64,000 nt of DNA from Ypsolopha sequella (taxonomy: Eukaryota; Arthropoda; Insecta; Lepidoptera; Ypsolophidae): contig OW203997.1 in the NCBI GenBank assembly GCA_934047225.1, positions 11,084,417-11,148,416 on the forward strand. Direction: 5' to 3'. Positions 23,201 through 35,200 of the stretch are shown here, in pieces. Each line of letters opens with the position of its first letter. Positions within the stretch are counted from its first letter, which is position 1. Made by a program: the position numbers and the translations under genes. Under the pieces are notes generated by a model. That model did not search any database. It had not been told where the DNA came from and saw only the letters and a program-made list of their open reading frames with translations.

Positions 23201-26200
23201 CTATTGACTACTTTTATTAGTAGCTGAGACTGGAGCTGGTAGGTGGTAGAGCTGATGCCAAGCTCGACTGTGGAGACCCCCTTAAAGTAATTCTGGGGAG
23301 AGTAAGAGGACAGCTCACAGGCAAAAAACCAGGAGGCCCACCATGCCTGGGACCGATGGATGGTGGTATATCCATCCCTAAGAGCCGGGCCTTATATGGA
23401 ACAGACTGGTGATGGGCAGCGGCGTCACTGGTGCAAGGGTCCCGGCACCGCGCTCACCAACCCGCCAGCCCAACGTGTGTGAGTTTGGGCAATTCTTCCG
23501 GGATGACCGCCCGGAGTGGCAAAGTCCTGGAAAGGCTTCTGTCCAGCAGTGGACGAACTAGTCTGATGGATGGATGGATGGATGGGACTGGAGCAGACAT
23601 CATGACGCAACCAACTCAGTTATGGGTGCGGCCAAACGTAATGCTGTTTTATTTTGCTACGCTCCTTGAAACCTGCGAAGACAATACAATCGTGCCGCAA
23701 TCGCCGAGGGCGCAAAATTCACATGATTTTGGCAAGATTGTGGAATTTTTTCAAATATATTTTTATAGATAACATTTTCTATGTTTGAATCGTATTCATT
23801 TTTTGATTTAATCTTAAACATTAAAAGCACATTCGGTTACACTTTTGGTAAAAAAAAACGTTAAATTTACGTATTTTAGGGGTCTTTACATATGAAATTG
23901 CCGAAATTTTCTTACAGATTCAGGTGCTCATAATAATTCCTGTAATTCAATTGCTATTTCAATAATTTATTTGTGTTTGAAAGTTGGTTTCAAGGCTTTA
24001 TATCTTCGCATTAAATTTTGTTTTTATTTTCAGTTTGATTATAAAAATTTAATCTTCAAAAACGGTTCGTCCTAAATGCCATCCATTTCCATGATAAGAT
24101 TCGTAATAATTTTTACACCTGACACTTTTCAAAACCGAATGTTGCTTTATTCATACACAAAAAAAATAACATAATTTGGATATGTCATTCTTAAAAAAAA
24201 ATGCAAAAAGTGTTAGGACTGAAAATTGAGTTTCCTTCAAATTCTCTATAGAAAACGGCAATTTCATACGTAAAGACCTAATAGAATAAAAATTAGGTTT
24301 GTTTTTGCCTTTTTTCAACAGAAAAAATAGCTATTTTTAGGTAATCTAAAGCTAAAAAGTATGCATAAGTCAATTTTTTTTGTCGTTTAATGAATTCACA
24401 CTTTATTGTACATAGTTAAATAAAAAATTGAGTACAGAGTTTTGAACACACAATGTTGTACAAGGGCGGACTTATCACTTAAAGTGATTTCTTCCGGCCA
24501 AACTTTGGGTCGTGAAGAAAGTATTATTTTATGTAATGTGGAAGTGGGATAACAAATTTACACAATAAATAAAAGAAACAAAACCAGTAAAGTGAATATA
24601 CATAATGCGTAACTACTTACTCGTATATTGTATTAATATTATACTTACCTAAATAAACTTACAAAATACCTTCATCTATAGGTATATATATTTTTATGTC
24701 TGACAGTAAATTATGACATAAATCTATACATACAGTAATAATAATAAACAAATATATATATACATACAATATACATAAGAACAAATAAATATAATAATTT
24801 ATCTATATATGCAAATATCAATAGTGATGTGATGAACTGATGAGTCTACCAACCTAAAGAAACTTCATGATGTGATCTTTAATTCTTTTTAAATATCGCC
24901 AGTGAAGGCGATATATGTATCTTCATGTGTAAGTCATTCCACAGACGAACGGCTTTGACCGAAAAGTACATCCATAAGCAGCAGAATCGTGCTTGGCAGG
25001 AAAACAAAGAAAGCGATTTTCCAAACTAATGTTTTCAAAATAATATGTTTCATTAAACAAACTTCGGTCAACTTTAAAACAAATTTTTGTGGGCTGAGCC
25101 TGACGGCCAATATGCCCACAATTCTGCATATTAAAAAAGTGAAAATACAAAAGATACACAATATCAAACAACAAACAGGGCTATCGGGACGCGAGTGTTA
25201 ACCGGGCTTTAATTTTCCCCCGATCAATATTTGGTTTTTAGAGCAAATCCGCAATATTGACGGTTTGTTTTAAATTTAAAAAGTCTGATTGTATTTATTT
25301 TTTGTTTTTCTTCCCGTCTTTTTTCTTGAAATTTTTGATTCACCTTTCATATCGAAATAAATCTAATTTGTGTAAAAAGAAAACTCAATCGATTCGGGTC
25401 AGTAATTCTCGAGTTAGTCAAGTACGTAAAAAGATTAAATGTACAATTTTTTTTTAATCCCATTCCCTTCTGTTCTTATTAACTAAAATATTATAATTAT
25501 AACTAACTCTGCAACCGTTTCATTTTGAGATAGTTTTGTGACTTAGACCAAAACATATGGGCTATTTTTAACCGACTTCAAAAAGGAGGCGGTTCTCAAT
25601 TCGATCGTTTTTTTTTTTTTTTTGGGCGTTGTTACTTCATAACTCCGTCATTTCTGAACCGATTTGAATAACTCTTTTTTTGTTTGGAAGAGTGTACTTC
25701 CAGGTAGGTCCCATTTTAGGTTTGGCCATGATCTGATGAAGGTCTTTAGAGATAGGCAGTGGAACTCCTCAGAAAATGATGCCATACCTCTCGAAATTGA
25801 GGTAATCGCTTTGTACCTGGGTGTTGATTACAAGGAATTACTTGAAAATCGACATTCTTCCACCTGACCTTCGATCCTGGCTTCATCACCATATTCACCA
25901 TAAAACTCTTCAAAAGATCAGAGCACACAAGTCGAAATTGTTGCAATCACTGCGTTAGGGTGCTGATTCAAGGGTATTACTTGGAGATTATCAGAAATAT
26001 CCACCTGATCTTCGATCCTGGCTTCATCACCATAGAACTCCTCAACGGATGACAGCACATAACTTTGGATTGCGGCAACCAGTTTGTGTTAGGGTGCTCA
26101 TTGCAGGGCATTGCTGAAAATTGTTAGTATACCCACCGGACCTTCGATCTTGGCTTCATCACCGAAGAACTCTTCAAAGGATGACAGCACATAACTCGAG

Positions 26201-29200
26201 ATTGCGGTAATCATGTTGTGTGAGGGTGCTGATAACAGGAAGCTACTCAAACATGGCTACTTATACTCACTTGAACTTCGTTTCATATTAACACCACGTT
26301 TGCAAGAACTACCAATACCTCACAATTTAACCCAGCAACACTAAAAAATGTGAAATAAAATGAACTTTTAACAAAAAAATAGTAACTGACTTCAATAGTA
26401 ACAGCAGTCATTCACTAAAAAGTTAATAATAATTCTATAAAGACCGATGGTACCGAAGCAACACTTTTGCCGACTTCTTTCTTCCTGAAACGTTATGTTA
26501 TCTAGAAGTCGGCGTTCTTATATTGGTTTTAATGTTGCTTGTTGCTATATCGTAGGAAATACGCCGACTTCTAGATAACATAATGTTTCAGGAAGAAAGA
26601 AGTCGGCGAAAGTGTTGCTTCGGTACCATCGGTCTTTATAGAATTATTATTAACTTTTTAGTGAATGACTGCTGTTTCTATTGAAGTTGGTTATATTTTT
26701 TTGTTAAAAGTTTATTTTTTATATCGAAAAACGATAGTAATATAGGCTTCTTTTATCCCGGAAAAACGATTAGTTCTCTAGGGTTTACAATGTACAGTTT
26801 TATTTTCATTAAATTTTGTTCTATAATAACTAGACTATAATGGTAATATATCTAAAATTCGATTTAGGTCGAAAAGAAGCTCGACCTTTAGCCTCACCAA
26901 ATACACTTCCGGCAATAAATACATTTCAAAACAAAATTTGGGTCGCAAAGTCGAAAAATAAATGGACGAAATGACTTGCTAAGTAACCTTTACGTAATTG
27001 GTTGATACCCAACAAAAACTTAATACTGGTATACTTAGTGACGCTTTTATTAGTTGTATTAGTTTATTATTTCAAATTAAGTACATGACTTTTCGGCAAA
27101 TCTTTATTGTGTGCTCTCAAAGGTGACAGTTAAGAGGCATCACGTACAAACGCTCTGTCACCAAATTGTGGGGTGTCTATGAAATTATATTATAATATTT
27201 TAGGCTGAGTATATTTACATTATCTAGATCTATATTTTAGTCCAACTACAAAATTTGAGTAATATCTTAATAACAAACCCCTAAAATACGTAAATTTTAC
27301 GGTTTTGTACCAAAAGTGTAGCCGAATGTGCTTTTATTGTTTTAGATAAAATGAAAAAATTGATACAAGGAAACATCAAAAATGTTATTTTGATTAATAA
27401 TAACGGAAAATAATGTTTGAAAACGTCCACAGTCTTAATAAAATCATGTTTTTTTTGAAACATGTTTTTAATTTTGCGCCCGCGACGAAATCAGCACGAT
27501 TGTATTGTCCTCGCAAGTTTCATGGAGTGTGCACCTTAACGAAATAAAATTCCGAGTTGGTCGCGTCATGATGTCTGTTCTTAACAAGAAATAACACAGA
27601 TTCGGTTTCGGGTTTCACAGAAGTTTCTCATTCCCTACGCAGAATGGACCTGTAGTTTTTTAATATAAGTAAAGGCAACAAAAGCCCTACACTACAAGTC
27701 ACAATTTAATAAAATAAGATACAATTTGTGTTTGGTTCTACATAATGGTACTGATTTCATAGTAAATGTTGGTGATTAAAATACACTCAAGGACATGTTT
27801 AGGGGAACGCAAAAAAACGTTTGACTCAAGCCTTTAGTCCTGTAAAATTCCGGATCCTACCATAAGAGAATTGAAAGCACCTGTTGAAGAAATGTTACCT
27901 AATACTACTTGATTATTGTAAGTATTTTATATGCCCAAATTTTTTGTAAAGTTAGAATAAAGATTATTTTTGGAAAACGTAACGCAAAAAATGAACATCC
28001 TAAAAAAAATAAATATATGAAAAATTCGAGTAACTTCACCATTTTTTTGCGTTCCTCTAATTTTGTCCCTGAGAGTATAGCATGTTGTTTAAATTAGAAG
28101 TCCCTGTCAAATTATAAATATGAGGTATTTAGAAACAATGGATCAAAAAATTTACTCGAAACCCACCCATGTATTAACTTATATTTTCACTCAAATACTT
28201 TAAATCATGAAAAATTCAAGAAAGGTAAATTAAAACGTCATAAAATATTCAGAGTGATAATGTTTTTAATTAAAATATACCCATATCTACTAAAGAGCAC
28301 AAATATTTTAATTCTTACCTTCCGCATTAACATGGAAGCGAAAGGGTGACCTAAAAGCATAATCAGGGATTTTGCGAAGGTTAACAAGTCATTATGTGGG
28401 ATGGAGTTAACTAAACATACAAAAAGTGGTACTCAAGTATTGCTATCCGAAAGAGGCACCAAAATTGCTATATAGTCAATATCCATCAGACATAAACCCC
28501 CAAACAAAATACTTTAAAACTTTGCTGAATCTGCCGCTTATGGAAATTTAAAGACAATCAAGCAAGAGGATAACCGAGAATAAAGGGCTTTTGGTCGTTT
28601 AGTAATCCTACAAGTCCTTTTGGAATGACTTAGTGTTTTAAAGCGTATGCCTTAATGTTTATGATAATGAAGCCATTATTTACAAGTAAAATGCGGCTGC
28701 ATTTTACACGGAAGAAATGCTCCAGCGTGGGAAAGAAATAAGGCGTCTTTAAATAATTTTCTTGGACGAGATTGCTGTTTTATGAAATAAGATGTCTTCT
28801 TAGTTTCAATTAAAATAATGAAAATATTAAGTATATTAATTACTTATTACAAACCCAAAGAAGAAAGAGACAATTCAAAAAAAAATAACACTCACAAAAA
28901 ATATAAATATTGAATTTACTTAATGAGAAATTAATTTAATGTAATTGTATTAATGGCATAAATTGGCATTTATTCTAAACATAAAACGTTAAAAACATGT
29001 AAATATTAATAAAATAGGTACCTAACAAAAATCATTAAGCAAAATAAACATACCTGAAACAAAACTTAGATAGAAAATTTTGTCTATATATTGCTGCCTG
29101 AAAGTTTTCAAGATACTGGCGACATTATCTTGTTGTATTAGTCTTTGGCCGCGAGGTAAACGCCAGCCCTTGGCTCGATAAATAAAAAACTTACCTAATA

Positions 29201-32200
29201 AATAATCTATGGATCTGGGGTCCACTTTAGCTAGTTGTTCTTTTGAGTGTATGTACTGGGCGCGTAATCTCCTTCTCTTCTTCTCTCTAGCCCAATCTTC
29301 AGCCAGGTTCCTTCCGTCCAGTCTTCGACCTTCGCGGTTGGCATGTTCAGGGTCCGGTGTCACATTTGGTAGGAAGTGCCGGCGCCCACCCCCAAGTATG
29401 ACCTTAGAGAAATCAGTATAGACATTAGTTTTTGTTCATGGGTAACATTAAGTATCCAGGCAATGTTAATTGCAATAAAAGGAATGTAAATTGCAATCTA
29501 TCCGAGGACAAATGAACATTATCTGTATACAAAATTCAAAGTCCTGACTGACTGACTGACTGATATATCAACGCACAGCCTAAATCGCTGGTTCTAAAGA
29601 CTTGAAATTTTGCATTTAGATACCTTATACAGTGTAGGCATCCAATAAGAAAGGATTTTTCAAAATTCGCACCCTAAAGGGGTGAAACGGGTGTCCGAAG
29701 TTTGTATGGGGAAACAAGATTAGTTAGACTATTTTATTCGAGACTTCACAGGAGTACTCCTATTCATAAGTGAATAAACATGACGTGTTACAGGCTTTTT
29801 CAGAATTCAACCGCTAAAAGGGGGAAATGGGGTGACAAAGTCTGAAAATCAACATGGGTATCGTTTGTGTGGTTAATCGGGTCGCTGATTACGAAAACAA
29901 CAACGATTTTAAAATCCAACTTGGTGGACGTGAAAAAGGCTTTTCCAGAATTCAACCCCTACAAGGGAGATATGTGGTGTCAAAGTCTGAAAAACAACAT
30001 GGGTATCGTTTGTATGGTTAATCGGGTCACTCATTACGAAAACAACAACGATTTCAAAATCCAACGTAGTAGACGTGAAATACCATCATCCCCTGTTGGG
30101 GTGCGATGGGGTTGAAATGTTGAAATGTGTAAATATCAATATGAGTGTCGTTTTTATGGTTTTTTGTGACGTTAATTACAAAAATGGCATTAATTTTAAA
30201 ATTTAATATATAGGATTTGAAAATTTTTAAAAGTATAGGTATGTGTGCCAGAGCAAATCAGCCGTAACAGACAGACAGACCGACAGCCACACAAGTGATC
30301 CTATAAGGGTTCCATTTTTTTCTTTTGAGGTATCTATCTATATATATATATCTATATCTATCTATATCTCAGTGAAATATATTTGGAACGGAAGGTGGTA
30401 CATCCCTAGGGGTTTTAATGTCAAAACTTTGACGGCCTCTATCTCCCAAACGGCTGGAGTTAGACCCATGTTGATGGGTGTCTAGGAAAAGGTCTCGACG
30501 AGATTTACCTGCCGAAAGTGTCAAAACTTTACAGGCTCGTATCTCCCAAACGGCTGATGCTAGACCCATTTTCATGGTACTCTAAGAAAAGGGCTCGGCG
30601 AGATCTAGACGACGGTAAAAAAAATTTTAAAAATTTTTACAAAATTTTGATCGGCCATATCTCCCAAACGACTAATTGTAGGGAGTTCGGATTTCAATTA
30701 TAGTGATCGGTCAAACTGAGGCTACATGACCAAAAAAAAAAAGTTTAAATTTAACAGGTTTTTGACAGGTCCAAAAAAGTATTCTGATTTGCATGAAACT
30801 CGGTATCATGGGGCATTCAGGGTCGCCGATTACGCTGCCATATTCAAATTTGACATTTTTTGACAACTGATAGGGATTTTGACACTTTTTCGGAAAAACT
30901 TTGATCGGTGAGTCCTCGTGTTTGGCACTCTGGCCAAGCACTACACCTTGACTCCCAGAGGGAGTCAGAGCACTTATAATGTTTATTTCTGAAAAAAATG
31001 CAATTTGTTTCCTGTAGGCCACGCGGGCGAAGCCGCGCGCAGAAGCTAGTGATAATGATAAAATAATAATCATATTTTGATATTGAAGTGGTAGTTTGGA
31101 GCACATACAATAAATAACATAGATTCACCCTTCAACCCCTCATATAGTGGAGTGCATGTCTGAATATAATATTTTCTTACAAAAAGAAATGAAACCCCAA
31201 CAAAAATATTTCATGTAAGTAGGTTGCCAAGACTTATAAGCTCATAACTCTTAAAAAGTTATCAAATCTTTAGAACCAAGCGCCTAACACTACAAGCCCT
31301 AATTCAATAAACCCCATCTTGGTCAAAAATTATGACTTTGCCGTTTCATGGAACTATTGCATTCCACAAAATTAAAAACCAGTGATTTAATTTTTTGCCA
31401 TGGGAGTGTCTGTTTGACAGCCACGAAACTGACAAGCCATACTTCGTGATCAAGATGTAGGGTTTGTTGAGTTAGGGCTTGTAGACTTAGGCCTTATTGT
31501 TATGAGCTTGAGAGTTTTGGCAACCTACTTTAAATGAAATGTTTTTGGGGGGATTTATAATACCAATAACATACTCATTACAATTGTATTTGTAAATACG
31601 AGTAAACACAAGTAATTAAGAATAATTTGAATAACTTGAATTTAGAGTATAACAATTTTCAGCCCAAAAAGTTACCGAATAAAAAGCGATTCCAGCAATA
31701 TAAAACTGGAAATTGCCCAAAAGTTTTCCCTTTGTTTTGCAAATGGGAATTTAGAATTGTTAAAACCATTCAACATTTTTTTGTAACATTACTTGGGAAT
31801 CTTTAAAGCAAATTGTATTTTTATTTATGGCGACGTCTCCGCGACTTCGTTCTGTGGATTTCGGAAATATACTTGTATATATATCGCAGATTCAGCATTT
31901 TTCTAACATCGTCGTCAGTTTATAAACGCTCAATAATTTGATACTTGATGAATGTTCGCCATGTAGAATTCGGCATTTTATAATTTGCCTCGGCGGATAG
32001 TAATTCTGTTAGAATATTTGAGAGTCAACGCCATCCGCTCCGTTTCGCTCGGCTCCTAATATATACTTACATATTTATGTAAACCTAGCACGCTCCTCCT
32101 AACGCCTCTCGTCGTCGCACCTATTTTCCACTTTTTTTGAAAGACTTTCAATTTCAGCTTTTTAGAAAATGACAAAGTCCAAACGGCAAATTGCAAAACA

Positions 32201-35200
32201 GCGAGCGTTTAGAAACTGACGACGCCGTTTGTAAAATGCCAAATTTAACTATTTGTCTGCCACATATACAGTCCGTTGTACCCACAAATATCAGAAGATA
32301 TCACCCCCGTCTGTACCCACAGATGGTAAAAGGCTGTGGCGCTTGCGAACGCATCAGGCGAAAAATAGGCCTGATGCGTGGCCTAATGTCAATAGAAATG
32401 TGATGTGTTTTATGTGTTGATATTCCACATGTTGATATTCCATTCTCTTTTTGTATGTAATAAATAAATAAAATGTGTGCTGTAAGCGGACGTGAGAACT
32501 ATGATTACGTACTGTGCGCCTACTTATAATTTTATTTTTATGTTGGTGAAATAAGTGGAAGGAAAGTAGAGACACCTGAACACGAACAAGTGGAGTAATC
32601 TGTGGTTGTACTATTGAAATCTGAATAAATAGGTACTAGAAATGCTATACATCGTGATTCCTTCCGTAACCAGTGTCGCCGCTTCTGTACATGTGTGTGT
32701 TGACTTAGATTAAATAGATACGTATTGTACCGATACCGAGAGACATTCGTTTAGTACAATCAATTACGAACCTTACACCCAACACGTAACGTTCACTCAA
32801 CGTGCACTGTAAATCTTGTCACAGTTTTGGTCACATCTACAAAAACATTATGCTGCGTGGAAAAGACCTGCGGCTGCACCGCGATATATTCGTATGCTTG
32901 GCGAAATCGACATGTTTGAATTACATTACTGCGTGCAGATTATTTAGACTCCTGACATTTTAGAACAATAGTAGCAATAGATGTTGCAATGATTGAACCC
33001 AACTTAAGTGTCATGTTTGTTAACTATACTGGTTTTAAGAATCATTTTTATTCGTTTTATTTTAATAAAGCGATATATTTGCCTTGAAATTATTGGCCGA
33101 TGAACTGTAACCCCCTTTTTAGTATACATGTAGGTTGTGGAATAGTTTCCTCATTTTTATATGCAAGAAAACACAATTTATTGACCATGTTTCACCACCA
33201 ACGTTTCGAGCGATACTAATCAGCTAATCACGACTCTCGCGCTGGCAGAGCGCTGGTGGCATGTGAGTCACCTGTGCAGCGACAAGGTCATTGCGGCTAT
33301 GCCCTCTCTATTACCCATTGGGAACACATTTTATACAAAATTTTATACGCTTTTACACCCCTTCGAATTTCGAAAAATCCTTTCTTTGTGGACCATATAA
33401 GGAACATTATTAAATTTTAAAAATGTGGACATTATTATGTCCATAGACAATCGTTTGCCTGTATAGTTAACAAATGAAAAGTAAGTTGAACCAACAATCT
33501 ACTTACATTTATACTTCGTCCAGGCTCATTTTCAACCAATTGCAAGGCAATATCCTTGCAGTCCTTCCGAACGGTTGGTGGAACCCTGCTGTCATCTTCC
33601 CAGTACCTCGACGGCGCATGCGCGAACAATGCTGCTGGCGTCGCGTGCGTCACCCTCGAAGTAGTCACTATGCCACTCGACTTGCCTACCAAGTCAAACA
33701 GTTCATTTAGGGCTTTGACAGTTTATGCAATTAACACGTTTGTCTCCCTGGTATGAAAAGTTGTTATGACAAACATAATAATAGTATGAGCTAATTAAAA
33801 TCAAAATTACCTTAGCTAAGCCCGGTTTCCTCACAGTTATAATTTTTAGTTATTTCAACAAGAAAACCTAATATTGCCTGAGAAAGAGCAGTTCCTTGGG
33901 CTTGTCTAAAGTTACTACATTTTGACGGTGGCCAGCTCTCCTACTATGATATTCGAGAAGTGTGGGTTGTTTTCAGGATTCAAAATAATTTAAATCATAC
34001 TATCATAATATCAGGTTATAATTACCAACTAAATGGACACAAAGAAATAGGAGAACGAAAGTTTTGTTAAAATTAAAATCGCAAACACATTGCACGCAAC
34101 TAATGGATGAACGTCATTATTTTTATATATTTAATTTTCATTTATTTTATAGACTCAAATGTAGTAATCAACATCAAAAGTGGTTTTATAAGTACCTACA
34201 TTGTTTATCCGATGTTTAGTAACAATGCAATTCTGCGCTGTGATTGGCCCACTTTTTATATTTAACACCGCTAGAGAGCCAATTAACAACAGCAACCAGA
34301 AATAAGTCCCGCCCTTGTTTCTTAAGCCCCGCTTTCTTTTCAACTCATGGCTTCTGATTGGTCCTCAGACAGCAATACCGTACGACGCACCTGGGGTTCA
34401 TGAACGAATGTTCTTCTCATTTTTCATGAAATTGTTTATTGAAAATATTATAAATACTATTACGTGAAGACGATATTTTTAAACGAACACTCCTTTATAA
34501 AATTCATGTGATATTTCCGTTTGACTGGCCCTTTTTTTTTCGTCGTTGCTGCAGATTGGATATCTAGCGGCGTTTTAACTAATTTAGCCAATCACAGCGC
34601 AGAATCGCGGTTTTATAATGTAATATTATAACATCGGATGAACAATGTATGGGTACTTATAAAACTGCTTTTAATGTTGTAATTACCTATTTGTAGTATA
34701 GAAGTAGATGAAAATATTATTGCGCGGCTATTGTTTTACTAAATTTGTTCTAGAAGCAGTAGCTCAGTCAGTAGGATGTCTCAATCACAGGCCGGTTCGA
34801 ATCCTGCCAGTCCAGCATGCTCAAACAAGTTTTCGTAATTTATGTTGCAAAGTGTTTGTTTATATAACAATATGCTTATATAAATAATATGAAATTGCTG
34901 TTTTCTATGGAGAATTTGAAGGAAACTCAATTTTTTTTAGGAATGACAAATCCAAATTATGTATTTTCTTATGCGTAATATGCGTATGATATATAATTAT
35001 AAAGGTATATAAATGAAATAAATATATAAATGAAAATGAGATATAATTATTATAAGATATTACAATAGATTCCAAGATATATTTCGGGCCCCACTGGGCC
35101 CGGCATCAGTTGCATCGGCATCAAAATACCTTTATAATTTTAGTATATACAAAAAATATAAGAAACAAGCTGATAAAAGCAATATAAATATATTTAATCT

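Noticed and set aside
25785..26260. CRISPR-like array
   Set aside because: Eukaryotic sequence; the units are long, diverged and contiguous, not short identical repeats with unique spacers.
32349..32378. Hairpin followed by T-rich DNA as a terminator
   Set aside because: Rho-independent terminators are bacterial; this is an intron of an insect gene.
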